Assembly (NCBI GenBank): GCA_964597315.1
Contig: CAZQXD010000035.1
Coordinates: 1 to 41,510, forward strand
Direction of reading: 5' to 3'
Source: CAZQXD01 sp964597315
GTDB taxonomy: Bacteria; Pseudomonadota; Gammaproteobacteria; Competibacterales; Competibacteraceae
DNA: 41,510 bases
The position numbers and the translations under genes are program-made. Below are positions 16,162 to 24,770 of this stretch, in pieces. The notes under the pieces were generated by a model. It saw nothing but the letters and a program-made list of their open reading frames with translations, had not been told where the DNA came from and searched no databases. Each line of letters begins with the position of its first letter. Within the stretch, counting starts at the first letter, position 1.

Positions 16162-16995
16162 TTATTGGCCTCCCGCGCCCTTGCCGTTTGCGCACGCCAC
16201 CCAAACTACCTGTTCCTCCCCGTCCAGGCGCAGGGCCGTGAGCCGCCCACCCCACACGCAACCGCTGTCCAGGGCATACACCCCCTTATCCCGGTAATAG
16301 CCCAGGGCCGCCCAATGGCCGAATACGATATTGAGATCGGCGCTGTTCCGGCCCGGTACGGTGAACCAGGGCCGCAGCTCCGGGGGCTGGCTGCCAGGGG
16401 GGCCTTTCTGATCAAAGTTCAGGCTGCCATCGGTGTGGCAGAAGCGTAGCCGGGTGCAGGCGTTGACGATAAACCGCAGCCGGTCCATGCCGTTTAAGTC
16501 ATCCCGCCACAGCCGCGGTTCGCTGCCGAACATCCGGGCCAGAAAGTCCCGATAGCCGGGGCCGCGTAGGGTGGCCTCCAGTTCCTGGGCGCAGGCCAGG
16601 GCCTGGTGTAGGTCCCATTGGGGGGGCAGGCCGGCATGGACCAGCAGATAGCCCAGGGCGGCGTCGTAATGGAGTACCGGGCAGTGGCGCAGCCAATCCA
16701 GCAGTTCCGCCCCGTCAGGGGCCTCCAAGAGGGTATGAAAAGTATCCTTGCGGCGGGGTTTGACGAAGCCCTCGGCCGCCGCTAGCAAGGTCAGATCGTG
16801 GTTGCCCAGCACCGCCACCGCCCCCCGCCCCAGGGAGTGGACCAAGCGCAGCACCGCCAGGGACTGGGGGCCGCGGTTGACGAGATCCCCGGCGAACCAT
16901 AACCGGTCCCGGCTAGGGTCGAAGGCGATCCGTTCCAGCAGCCGTTGCAGGGGTTCGTAACAGCCTTGTACATCACCGATGGCATAGGTGGCCAT
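16162..16995 (-). CDS. apaH: Symmetrical bis(5'-nucleosyl)-tetraphosphatase ApaH
   Basis: ApaH hydrolyses Ap4A to two ADP and also removes Np4 caps from RNA. The 277-residue protein shows the whole metallophosphatase set: GDVQGC at 7-12, GDLVNRGP, GNHD, LLVHAGLPPQW and FGHWAALG; length matches the E. coli enzyme. ATG 16995 comes one base after the stop of the methyltransferase upstream (TGA-C-ATG), so it is translationally coupled. In E. coli apaG and apaH are adjacent; here a methyltransferase separates them. It is the last gene of the long minus-strand operon from lptD. No strong terminator is seen after it. Confidence 0.97.
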   Translation of the reverse strand: MATYAIGDVQGCYEPLQRLLERIAFDPSRDRLWFAGDLVNRGPQSLAVLRLVHSLGRGAVAVLGNHDLTLLAAAEGFVKPRRKDTFHTLLEAPDGAELLDWLRHCPVLHYDAALGYLLVHAGLPPQWDLHQALACAQELEATLRGPGYRDFLARMFGSEPRLWRDDLNGMDRLRFIVNACTRLRFCHTDGSLNFDQKGPPGSQPPELRPWFTVPGRNSADLNIVFGHWAALGYYRDKGVYALDSGCVWGGRLTALRLDGEEQVVWVACANGKGAGGQ

Positions 16996-16996
16996 G

Positions 16997-17608
16997 TCAG
17001 TTCTCCGGGGTTTTGACCAGGACCATATGCCGGAACCAGCCCCCCGCCAAGGCCGGTCGGTCGGACACCACCCGCAGCCTGGGTGCGGCGGTCAGCAGGT
17101 CCTCGAACACCACATCGGTGTGAGTGGCGATCCGCCCTAGCAGGGGGCTGAGCCATTGCCGCAGGGGGGCGCGTTGACCGGGGCGCAGGAACTTGTCCAG
17201 CACCAGCGCCCGGCCCTCAGGCTTAAGTACCCGGGCCGTCTCGGCCAGCACTCGGCGGCTATCGGGCGCCACCGCCAGAATCAGATGTAGCACCACGGCA
17301 TCGAAATGAGCATCCGGGTAGGGCAGGGCCTGGGCATCGCCGGTGTCCAGGTCTATCTCCAAACCCAGGGCGGTAGCCCGGCGCCTGGCTCGGGCCAGCA
17401 TGGCGGGGGTCAGGTCCTGGCCGGTGTAATGGGGACCTGGAGGTAGAAAGGGCAGATCCAGACCGCTGCCCACTCCCACCAGCAGCACCTGACGGTGCGT
17501 GATTGGGTCCAACTCGGCCAGGCTGCGGCGGCGGGCCGCAGCGAAGGCCCGCCCCACGATCAGATCGTAGATGGGGGCGATCAGGGTATAGCTGTGGCGC
17601 AGCCCCAT
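16997..17608 (-). CDS. Class I SAM-dependent methyltransferase
   Basis: A 203-residue Rossmann-fold methyltransferase. Motif I is VLLVGVGSGLDLPFL (~41-55), followed by the acidic end of strand 2 (TGQDLTPAML), DTGDAQALPYP, FDAVVLHLILA and ARVLKPEGRALVLDKF, the layout of UbiE/Methyltransf_11 proteins. The N-terminal HSYTLIAPIYD segment is also typical of that group. Substrate cannot be told from sequence; phospholipid, quinone or small-molecule substrates are all possible. It sits 3 bp after the apaG stop and one base before apaH, so it is embedded in the operon. In the classical rsmA-apaG-apaH order this gene is absent, which suggests a lineage-specific insertion. No signal peptide or membrane segment. 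Confidence 0.85.
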   Translation of the reverse strand: MGLRHSYTLIAPIYDLIVGRAFAAARRRSLAELDPITHRQVLLVGVGSGLDLPFLPPGPHYTGQDLTPAMLARARRRATALGLEIDLDTGDAQALPYPDAHFDAVVLHLILAVAPDSRRVLAETARVLKPEGRALVLDKFLRPGQRAPLRQWLSPLLGRIATHTDVVFEDLLTAAPRLRVVSDRPALAGGWFRHMVLVKTPEN

Positions 17609-17611
17609 CCC

Positions 17612-18001
17612 CTAGTGCAGGGTGCGGGGGATGGACAAGGTAAAGATCGGAATGTCGGCGTCGAAGCTCACCCCGTCGTCCCCCACCATCTGGTAGCTGC
17701 CCCGCATACTGCCCACCGGTGTTTCGATCACCGCCCCGCTGGTGTATTGGAAGCCCTCGCCCGGACGCAGATAGGGCTGCTCTCCCACCACCCCCTCGCC
17801 GCGCACCTCCTGGACCTTGTTGTTGGCGTCGGTGATGATCCAGTGTCGGGTCAGCAGCTTGGCGGCGATGTTGCCCCAGTTCTGGATGGTGACGGTATAG
17901 GCGAATACGTAGCGGTTCTGGGCGGGCGCGGACTGGCCCTCGATGTAGAAAGTCTTGACCTCGACCCGGACGTCGTGGGATTTGGCGGCCGATTCGTTCA
18001 C
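17612..18001 (-). CDS. apaG: ApaG (Co2+/Mg2+ efflux-associated DUF525 protein)
   Basis: A 129-residue single-domain ApaG with an immunoglobulin-like beta fold. Diagnostic segments are YVFAYTVTIQNWG, LLTRHWIITDAN, VRGEGVVGEQP, YTSGAVIETPVGSMRGSYQM and a C-terminal FTLSIP. The role is not firmly known; it is linked to metal resistance and protein interaction in bacteria, and eukaryotic F-box proteins carry the domain. It starts with GTG 18001, preceded by AAGGAG eight bases upstream, a strong ribosome-binding site that decides the start. It follows the transaldolase gene by 12 bp and precedes the methyltransferase by 3 bp, within the rsmA-apaGH part of the operon. Confidence 0.96.
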   Translation of the reverse strand: MNESAAKSHDVRVEVKTFYIEGQSAPAQNRYVFAYTVTIQNWGNIAAKLLTRHWIITDANNKVQEVRGEGVVGEQPYLRPGEGFQYTSGAVIETPVGSMRGSYQMVGDDGVSFDADIPIFTLSIPRTLH

Positions 18002-18013
18002 CGGGCAAGCTCC

Positions 18014-19129
18014 TTAGGCAGCGGTGTTGATGGCGTCGGCCTTAGCCGTGATGGCGTCCAGCAGATTGTGAAAAGAGGCGGCGAACGCCGCTACCCCTTC
18101 CGCTTCCAGACGGTCGGTGACTTCGGTGAGATTGATGCCCAGATCCGTCAAGGCGGCCAGTTCTTCCATGGCTCGGTCCACGTCGGTCTCTAGGGTAAGG
18201 GCTACCCGACCGTGGTGGCGGAAGGCGTCATAAGTGGCCGGCGGGATGGTGTTGACGGTCTCTGGGCCGATCAGTTCCTCCACATACAGCACGTCCCGAT
18301 AGGCGGGATTCTTGATGCTGGTGCTGGCCCATAACAGCCGCTGGGGCTTGGCCCCGGCTTGGCGCAAAGGGGCAAAGCGGGCGCTGGCCATCAGCTCCTG
18401 ATAGCGCCGGTAGGCGTGCTTGGCGTTGGCGATGGCCAAGCGCCCGGCCAGCTCCGGGCGGCGCTCGGCTAGTAGTGGGTCCAGGGCGGAGTCGACGCGA
18501 CTGACGAAAAAGCTGGCCACCGAAGCGATCCTGTTCACGGCCAAACCCTGCTTGTGGCGTTGTTCCAGGCCGCGTAGATAGGCGTCGGCCACCTCCAGGT
18601 AACGGTCCACCGAGAACAACAAGGTGACGTTGACATTGATGCCTTCGGCAATCAGGGTTTCGATGGCCGGTAGCCCGGCCCGGGTGGCGGGCACCTTGAT
18701 CATCACATTGGGCCGGTCCAGGCGGCGGTGCAGCTCCCGGGCTTCCTGGACGGTAGCCTCGGTGTCATGGGCGAGATCTGGAGAAACCTCCAAGCTGACC
18801 ATGCCGTCCACCCCGCCGGTTGCCTCGTAGGCCGGGCGCAGCAGGTCGGCGGCGTGGCGAATATCGGCAATGGCCAGATGCAAAAACAGCTCCCGATCGG
18901 ACTGCTTGGAGTCCCGCTCCAGTTCCCGGCGCAAGGCCCCGTCGTATTCATGGCCACTGGTGATAGCTTTTTCGAAAATGCTGGGGTTGGAGGTGACCCC
19001 CCGCAGGTCGTCGTCGGCCAGCATCCGGGCCAGTTCCCCAGACTCCAGCAAGGCCCGGTGGATATTGTCGAACCAGATGCTCTGCCCGGCGGCGTTTAGC
19101 TCTCGAAGGGGATTGGGATGGACGGACAT
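18014..19129 (-). CDS. tal: Transaldolase
   Basis: Transaldolase moves dihydroxyacetone units between sugar phosphates in the non-oxidative pentose phosphate pathway. The 371-residue form belongs to the longer subfamily also found in actinobacteria and cyanobacteria. Motifs: SIWFDNI near the start, GVTSNPSIF (45-52), DGMVSLEVSP, Schiff-base Lys145 in NVMIKVPAT, and WASTSIKNP. ATG 19129, preceded by GAGGA, gives the family N-terminus; the frame runs 33 codons further upstream without support. A 133-bp gap separates it from rsmA, so it may have a promoter of its own, while apaG follows after 12 bp. A metabolic gene between rsmA and apaG is unusual. Confidence 0.95.
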   Translation of the reverse strand: MSVHPNPLRELNAAGQSIWFDNIHRALLESGELARMLADDDLRGVTSNPSIFEKAITSGHEYDGALRRELERDSKQSDRELFLHLAIADIRHAADLLRPAYEATGGVDGMVSLEVSPDLAHDTEATVQEARELHRRLDRPNVMIKVPATRAGLPAIETLIAEGINVNVTLLFSVDRYLEVADAYLRGLEQRHKQGLAVNRIASVASFFVSRVDSALDPLLAERRPELAGRLAIANAKHAYRRYQELMASARFAPLRQAGAKPQRLLWASTSIKNPAYRDVLYVEELIGPETVNTIPPATYDAFRHHGRVALTLETDVDRAMEELAALTDLGINLTEVTDRLEAEGVAAFAASFHNLLDAITAKADAINTAA

Positions 19130-19262
19130 GGCGCGATCCTCGGTTGACGGGTGATGGATAGGGGTAGTGTGGGCATGGTGGGCAGGGGAGGCAAGCCCCG
19201 CTGACCGCACCCCCCTACTCCGAGCCATGGAGTATAGGGGATTGGCTTGTCTCTCTCCGAGC

Positions 19263-20045
19263 TCAGGTCCCTGAATCCAATCGTTTACTCAGCACCGCGA
19301 AATCCGCCAGGCTTAAAGTCTCCGGCCTTGCCCCCGGGTCTAGCCCGGCTTCGGCGATGGCCTCTGCGCTCAGCACTTGGCGCAGATTGTTGCGTAAGGT
19401 CTTGCGGCGGTGGGCAAAGGCTATGCGCACCAAGTTGCTGAAGCGGCGGTGGTCGCCGACGTCCACCGGCGGTTCGGTGTAGGGCAGCAGCCGCACAAAG
19501 GCCGACTCCACCTTAGGGGGCGGGCGGAAGGCGTCGCGGCCGATCATGAACAGGGGTTGGACCTGGCAGCGGAACTGCACCATCACCGACAGGCGGCCGT
19601 AGGCTGGTTCTCCCGGACCGGCTCCCAGACGCTCTACGACTTCTTTTTGTAACATAAAGTGCATATCGCGGATCTGCTCGGCCTGGTCCAGGAGATGGAA
19701 CAGCAGCGGCGTGGAGATGTTGTAGGGCAGGTTGCCCACCACCCGCAGTAGGCGCTGGTCCTGGCGTAGGGCGGCGAAGTCGAAGTCCAGGGCGTCGGCG
19801 GCATGGATCGCCAACTCACCTACCCCCCGGCAACGTCGCTCCAGCTTGGGAATCACATCCCGGTCCAGTTCCACCGCATCCAACTGGCCGGCAGCCTGGA
19901 GCAGGGGCAGGGTGATGGCCCCCAGCCCCGGGCCGATTTCCACCAGATGCTGCTCCGGGGCCGGGTTCACGGCTTGGAGGATGCGGGCGATGACCGTCGG
20001 GTCATGGAGAAAGTGCTGGCCGAAACGCTTGCGGGCTTGGTGCAT
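19263..20045 (-). CDS. rsmA: 16S rRNA dimethyladenosine transferase RsmA (KsgA)
   Basis: RsmA dimethylates two adjacent adenosines in helix 45 of 16S rRNA (A1518 and A1519 in E. coli numbering), a late step in 30S maturation. The 260-residue protein begins with the typical KRFGQHFLHD, has SAM motif I VEIGPGLGAITLPLL (~35-49), DAVELDRDV, and the adenine-binding NLPYNIS motif, followed by the C-terminal helical domain (FRPPPKVES, RKTLRNNL). Length is normal. ATG 20045 lies three bases after the pdxA stop, as in many gammaproteobacterial operons. Loss of function gives kasugamycin resistance in other bacteria. Confidence 0.98.
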   Translation of the reverse strand: MHQARKRFGQHFLHDPTVIARILQAVNPAPEQHLVEIGPGLGAITLPLLQAAGQLDAVELDRDVIPKLERRCRGVGELAIHAADALDFDFAALRQDQRLLRVVGNLPYNISTPLLFHLLDQAEQIRDMHFMLQKEVVERLGAGPGEPAYGRLSVMVQFRCQVQPLFMIGRDAFRPPPKVESAFVRLLPYTEPPVDVGDHRRFSNLVRIAFAHRRKTLRNNLRQVLSAEAIAEAGLDPGARPETLSLADFAVLSKRLDSGT

Positions 20046-20048
20046 GGG

Positions 20049-21026
20049 TCAGCCGCCGGTCAGGGTCAGGGCCGCCGCCACCGCCGCTTCCAGGCTGCCC
20101 GGATCGGCCCGACCGCTGCCGGCCAGGTCCAGGGCCGTGCCGTGATCCACGGAGGCGCGGATCAGGGGCAGACCCAGGGTGATATTGACGGCCTTGCCGA
20201 AGCCCAGGTGCTTGAGTACCGGCAAGCCCTGATCGTGGTACATGGCCAGTACCGCGTCGGCCCCTTCCAGATGCTTTGGGGTGAACAAGGTGTCGGCGGG
20301 CAGCGGCCCGACCAGGTCCAGGCCCCGGCTTCGCAGCCGCTCCAGGGTGGGGATGATAATGTCGATCTCCTCACGGCCCAGGTGGCCTCCCTCTCCGGCA
20401 TGGGGATTGAGTCCACAGACCAGAATTTGCGGCGTGGCGATACCGAAGCGGCGGCGCAGATCCCGGTCCAGTATCACGGCCACAGTCTCCAGGCGCTCCG
20501 GGGTGATGGCGTCGGCCACCGCCCGCAAGGGCAGATGGGTGGTGACCAGGGCGACCCGCAGCCCGGGGGCGGCCAGCAGCATCACCGGAGTATGAGCGCC
20601 GCTCAACTGGGCCAGGAATTCGGTATGGCCGCTAAAGGGGTGGCCGGCGTCGTTGATGATCCCCTTGTGTACCGGGGCAGTGACCAGGGCGGCCGCCGTG
20701 TTTGCCAGGCACAGCCGGGTGCAGCGTTCTAGGATGTCCAGTACGTAACCGGCGTTGGCTGGGTCCAGCCGCCCGGGGACCGACGGTTTGGCCAGGGGCA
20801 CGGGCAGCACCTTGAGCCGACCGGCGGCCTGGGGAACGGGCGGGGCGGTGGGGTCGAAGTCCTCCAGCGCCAGGTCTAGGCCCAACCAGTCCGCCCGCTC
20901 CAGGAGCAGCGCCGGATCGGCGGCCACCACCAGCTCAGCGGCGTGGGCACGCCGGGCTAGCATGACGCATAATTCGGGACCGATCCCGGCGGGTTCGCCG
21001 GAACTGATCAGCAGCCGCCGGGTCAT
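20049..21026 (-). CDS. pdxA: 4-hydroxythreonine-4-phosphate dehydrogenase PdxA
   Basis: PdxA oxidises 4-phosphohydroxy-L-threonine in the DXP-dependent synthesis of pyridoxal 5'-phosphate. The 325-residue protein starts with SSGEPAGIGPE, keeps the metal- and substrate-binding HPFSGHTEFLA and VTTHLPL segments, CGLNPHAGEGG and the late DHGTALDLAG. ATG 21026 overlaps the surA stop (ATGA); a longer frame to 21083 lies inside surA and adds no conserved sequence. Position between surA and rsmA is the same as in E. coli. Confidence 0.98.
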   Translation of the reverse strand: MTRRLLISSGEPAGIGPELCVMLARRAHAAELVVAADPALLLERADWLGLDLALEDFDPTAPPVPQAAGRLKVLPVPLAKPSVPGRLDPANAGYVLDILERCTRLCLANTAAALVTAPVHKGIINDAGHPFSGHTEFLAQLSGAHTPVMLLAAPGLRVALVTTHLPLRAVADAITPERLETVAVILDRDLRRRFGIATPQILVCGLNPHAGEGGHLGREEIDIIIPTLERLRSRGLDLVGPLPADTLFTPKHLEGADAVLAMYHDQGLPVLKHLGFGKAVNITLGLPLIRASVDHGTALDLAGSGRADPGSLEAAVAAALTLTGG

Positions 21027-22393
21027 TCCAGGCGCAGTTCCACGTAGGACTCGTCCCGTAGCTGGCGCAGCCATTGCTCCCATTCCTCGTCGGAGCGGCG
21101 CCGGGCCAGGGCCTCCCGGGCGGCGGCGCGTTGGGCCTCGCTGCTGTTATCGTGGCGGCGGCGCTCCAGAACCTGAACGATATGCCAGCCGAACCGGGTC
21201 CTGAAAGGCTCGCTGACCTGACCGGGGGAGAGGGCGGCCATGGCTTCCTCGAAGCTGGGCACCAGATCCCCGGGATTGACCCAGCTCAGATCGCCGCCAT
21301 TGGTGGCGGAGGTAGCGTCGTTGGAATTGGCCCGGGCCAGTTCGGCGAAGTCCTCGCCGTTGACGATGCGCTCCCGCAGCCGCTCCAAACGCAGCCGGGC
21401 CTCATTGTCGTCGATGAGTTCGTTGGTGTTGATGAGGATATGCCGGGCGTGGGTCTGGATGACGGTTTGCTGGCTGACTCCGCCCCGAGTATCCAGCACC
21501 TTGAGGATATGAAAACCTCCCGGACTGCGGATCGGCTCGCTGACTTCTCCGGCGGCCAGCCGGGGCACCACAGCGGCGAACAGGTTGGGCATCTGGTTGA
21601 CGCTGCGCCAGCCTAAATCGCCGCCTTCCAGGGCTTGGCGGCCATCGGAAACCGATACCGCCAGACGCTTGAAATCGGCGCCTTGGCGCAGTTGTTCCAG
21701 GGTCTGTTGGGCCTTGCGCCGGGCTTGTTCCAGTTGCTCGGTGGAGGCGTTTTGGGGTAGGGCGATGAGGATTTGAGCAATGTGGTACTGGCGGTTGTCC
21801 GCGCCGCCGGTCCCGGAGGCCAGCAGATTGTCCACCTCCTGATCAGAAATTTGGATACGGCTGTCCACCATCCGCTGGCGCAGCCGGGCGCTCAGAATTT
21901 CCTGGCGGATATTCTCCCGAAAAGCATCGAAACTAAAGCCGTCCCGCTCAATGGCCTCCCGTAGCTGGGACAGGGTTAGGTTGTTCTGGCGGGCCATGTT
22001 GCTCAGGGCGGCGTTGAGGGTGGCATCGTCCACGACCACACCGGTGCGCTCTGCGGCGCGCACTTGCAGCCGGGTGAGGATCAGGCGTTCCAGCGTCTGT
22101 CGCTCCAACACATCAGGGCGGGGTGGGGCGGCGCCCTGTTGGCGGAACTGGCCCAGTATGGCGGCCATGGCGTCGTTCAGTTCGCGGCGCGTGATAACGT
22201 CGTCGTCCACCACCGCCACGATACTGTCCAGGTGTTTGTCGGCAGGGGCGTCGCCGCCAGGGCCAAAGCGCAGCAGGCCCAGGTCGGGTTGGGCGCTGGG
22301 CTGGGGGCTGGCGGGGCCGAACGCGGGTTGAGCCATGGCCGGTAGCGGGACCGAAAGGATCAGAAAGGTTAGCAGCAAGTCACGGATTTTCAT
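21023..22393 (-). CDS. surA: Periplasmic chaperone and peptidyl-prolyl isomerase SurA
   Basis: SurA escorts unfolded outer-membrane proteins across the periplasm to the BAM complex. The 456-residue precursor has a signal peptide (residues 1-21, hydrophobic LLLTFLILSVPLPAMA with cleavage at MAQ), an Ala/Pro-rich spacer, the N-terminal chaperone region (IVAVVDDDVITRREL and the following helices), and two parvulin domains, about 200-295 and 310-405, the second with GGDLSWVNPGDLV and FGWHIVQVLERR. A short C-terminal helix completes the chaperone core. It starts 24 bp after the lptD stop, fitting the known need of LptD for SurA. Confidence 0.97.
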   Translation of the reverse strand: MKIRDLLLTFLILSVPLPAMAQPAFGPASPQPSAQPDLGLLRFGPGGDAPADKHLDSIVAVVDDDVITRRELNDAMAAILGQFRQQGAAPPRPDVLERQTLERLILTRLQVRAAERTGVVVDDATLNAALSNMARQNNLTLSQLREAIERDGFSFDAFRENIRQEILSARLRQRMVDSRIQISDQEVDNLLASGTGGADNRQYHIAQILIALPQNASTEQLEQARRKAQQTLEQLRQGADFKRLAVSVSDGRQALEGGDLGWRSVNQMPNLFAAVVPRLAAGEVSEPIRSPGGFHILKVLDTRGGVSQQTVIQTHARHILINTNELIDDNEARLRLERLRERIVNGEDFAELARANSNDATSATNGGDLSWVNPGDLVPSFEEAMAALSPGQVSEPFRTRFGWHIVQVLERRRHDNSSEAQRAAAREALARRRSDEEWEQWLRQLRDESYVELRLE

Positions 22394-22417
22394 GTGTTTG
22401 GTTTGATGCGATGGCGG

Positions 22418-24697
22418 TCAATAACGGTTTCGCTGGTAGCCGAAGATGGCATCTTCCAGCATTTTATCGATACGGGAACCGACGCCGCCCAGACCTTTGA
22501 GTTCCAGTTGCAGGGCTACGGAGTTGCTGGGTTCCAGATCGTCTGGTTCGTCCCGATGGCGGCGGACGAGCGCCCGCAGCGCCCAGCAGCACTCCCCGTA
22601 TTCCACACCCACGAAAGTATCCAGGGTGCGGTCTTCACGTAACGCCCGGTTCCAGCGGGCCACGGCCCGCCAGCGGTCGTTAAATGTCCAGAGCATGGAC
22701 AGGTCCATCTGCTCCAGTTCGCCCTGGCGATAGCGATGGGAGATATTGAACAGTCGGCCCTCCCGGGGGCGATAGCCCAGATCCAAGGAACTGCGGCGGG
22801 TGTCTGACTGATCCGCTTCCCATTGCAGGGTGCCCCTGAGGCTCAGGCCCTTGGGCAGCGTGGCGGCCAGTTCGCTGATGACCACTGAGCGGCTGCTGGC
22901 GTTTTCGGTATCCTCTCTGGTGTCCAGGATAACCTGGCGGTCATCGAAAAACTGGATCTGGCCGACGCTGACCCGTAATTGTTCACGGCCCTGACTGGAT
23001 TCCAGCAACCGGGTGGTCAGGGCGGTGGTGAGTTGGTTGGCGTCCCCTAGCCGGTCGGCGCCGGTGAAGCGGTTTTCTAGGAATAGCCACGGATAGCTGC
23101 GGTCGATTTCAGTGCTGTCAAAGATCGGAATGTCGTTTTGGTCCCGAAACGGCACATACAGATAAAACAATCGCGGCTCCAGGGTTTGGATGCCGGACCA
23201 ATCGCCGAAGCTCACGGACCGCTCGAAGAACAATCCGCTGTCGATGCTGACTACCGGCGCCCCCCGGTCTAGGTTATCGCTTTGATTGGAGGACAGGTTG
23301 TCCCGCAAGCGATAGGCAGTGTAGCGGTAACTTAGCCGCGGCTCCACGAAACCGGCCGTCCATTCCAGAGGCAGGCTCAGAGTGGGTATCAGATCGGCCC
23401 GTAGGCCGGTGACCAGGGAGTCGTGTTCAAAGTACACCAGTTCGCCGTAGAGCTGATAATTGAAACCTAGCAGCTCGTCCGGCCAGGCGCCATTGAACTG
23501 CAACTGGGGCAGGCGGCTATAAGGCTCGGAATCCGGGTCGTCGGGCGGAAAGACCTCCTCGTCCACGGTCTGGAAGTCCTGGAGTCGGGCGCGAAAGCTC
23601 CAGTTTCCGGCGTTGTAGAACGTATCTAGATGCCGTTCCAGACTGGTGCTACTGAGCAAGTCCAGACGATTGCCGAAATCGTCCAGGTAATCCTGATCGG
23701 AAATTTCCTGATAGAGCAGATCGGTATGGAATCTCACGCCTTCAAAGGGGGTCGCCTGATGGTGCGCGAAAATCGAACTACGGTCGTTCCCGAATTCCTG
23801 ATCGTCCGGCAGATACTCAAAGGCGATCTCGCCCCGGTGGCGGGGGCGTAGAAAGCGGTACCGAGCGCCCAACATCAACCCTCGCTCGGTCAGAATCCGG
23901 GGCACGAAGGTGGCGTCCTGATTGGGGGCGATATTCCAATACCAAGGGAGGGCCAGATCGAAACCGCTGTCGCTGTCCAGACCGGCCCGGGGAGCTAGCA
24001 AGCCGGTGTGGCGTCGATCGTCGATGGGAAACGAGATCCAAGGCAGCCACAGCACTGGGAAGTCTTTAATGGCAAAGCTCATATTGCGAGCGGTGGCCCG
24101 GCCCGCGTCGTGGTCCACCTTGAGTTCACCGCCCCGTAGCTGCCAGAACTCCCGACCTCTCGCGCAGGTGGAGAACGTCACCTGCTCTAGGCGGCTGCGC
24201 CGTTGGTTGTAGTCGATTTCCACCCGAGAGGCGCTGCCTTGGGCGTTGCGCTCGGAGAAGTAATACTGGGCATCCGTGAAGCTGCCTATCCGGCTGTTCA
24301 GGTCCACATCCCCGGAGCGGCTGCGCACCGCCAGTTGCGGATCGCCGTAGACCGCGCCCTGCCTGGCGTGCAGCAGGTTATTGGCCCGGTCCAGGGTGAC
24401 CGATGAAGCCCGCAGCCGCTGATCGCCCCGCCGTACCTCGACGCTGCCCTCCAACATGGCCTCCAGGGAGGATGCCTCGGCGGTATCGGCGGTAAAGTCG
24501 ATAGGACTGTCAGTGGGGGCGCCGGTGTCCGGGGTGATTTCCACGGCCAGGGGGTCGGGCGCGCATAGCCCCCAAGTTGTTCCCGGCTGTAGGCGGGTCT
24601 GGGCCTCGGCCCCCGCCAAGGGCAGGGACAGCATTAGGCTCAAGCCTGCTACTATGGTTAGGCGCTGGGTCACGAACAGTTTACGGATAGTGGTCAA
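22418..24697 (-). CDS. lptD: LPS-assembly outer membrane protein LptD
   Basis: LptD forms, with LptE, the outer-membrane translocon that inserts lipopolysaccharide into the outer leaflet. The 759-residue precursor has a signal sequence (hydrophobic LTIVAGLSLMLSLPLAGA, cleavage near AEA-Q), an N-terminal OstA beta-jellyroll (~60-200) and a long C-terminal beta-barrel. All four conserved cysteines are present: C45, C178 and the adjacent C703-C704, so the non-consecutive disulfides seen in E. coli can form. LPWISFPIDDRRHTG is a family hallmark. The start is a TTG at 24697, with GAG seven bases upstream; a GTG eight codons later is an alternative that still leaves a signal peptide. First gene of the minus-strand operon; surA follows. 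Confidence 0.96.
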   Translation of the reverse strand: MTTIRKLFVTQRLTIVAGLSLMLSLPLAGAEAQTRLQPGTTWGLCAPDPLAVEITPDTGAPTDSPIDFTADTAEASSLEAMLEGSVEVRRGDQRLRASSVTLDRANNLLHARQGAVYGDPQLAVRSRSGDVDLNSRIGSFTDAQYYFSERNAQGSASRVEIDYNQRRSRLEQVTFSTCARGREFWQLRGGELKVDHDAGRATARNMSFAIKDFPVLWLPWISFPIDDRRHTGLLAPRAGLDSDSGFDLALPWYWNIAPNQDATFVPRILTERGLMLGARYRFLRPRHRGEIAFEYLPDDQEFGNDRSSIFAHHQATPFEGVRFHTDLLYQEISDQDYLDDFGNRLDLLSSTSLERHLDTFYNAGNWSFRARLQDFQTVDEEVFPPDDPDSEPYSRLPQLQFNGAWPDELLGFNYQLYGELVYFEHDSLVTGLRADLIPTLSLPLEWTAGFVEPRLSYRYTAYRLRDNLSSNQSDNLDRGAPVVSIDSGLFFERSVSFGDWSGIQTLEPRLFYLYVPFRDQNDIPIFDSTEIDRSYPWLFLENRFTGADRLGDANQLTTALTTRLLESSQGREQLRVSVGQIQFFDDRQVILDTREDTENASSRSVVISELAATLPKGLSLRGTLQWEADQSDTRRSSLDLGYRPREGRLFNISHRYRQGELEQMDLSMLWTFNDRWRAVARWNRALREDRTLDTFVGVEYGECCWALRALVRRHRDEPDDLEPSNSVALQLELKGLGGVGSRIDKMLEDAIFGYQRNRY

Positions 24698-24770
24698 AGG
24701 CGCTCTAACATGGCATAGATCGACTGGGGCTGCAATTGGCGGGGGCTTTTATTACACAGTGGGGAGTGGC
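24698..24770. promoter_or_regulatory. Divergent promoter region between lptD and amgK
   Basis: This 73-bp spacer must hold or border the 5' signals of both the lptD operon (minus) and the amgK-murU operon (plus). On the minus strand TTGCAG lies 17 bp from CATGTT, a weak sigma-70-like pair. GGGGAG at 24761-24766 is the likely amgK ribosome-binding site. I see no clear operator. Confidence 0.4.

Noticed and set aside
15853..16449. Plus-strand frame of 198 codons overlapping apaH
   Set aside because: It runs through repeat Y3 and then antisense to apaH codons; only a short segment resembles a known protein end, listed as a possible remnant.
24456..24770. N-terminal extension of amgK by about 105 codons
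   Set aside because: It lies antisense to lptD, has no conserved residues, and the kinase fold begins after GTG 24771.
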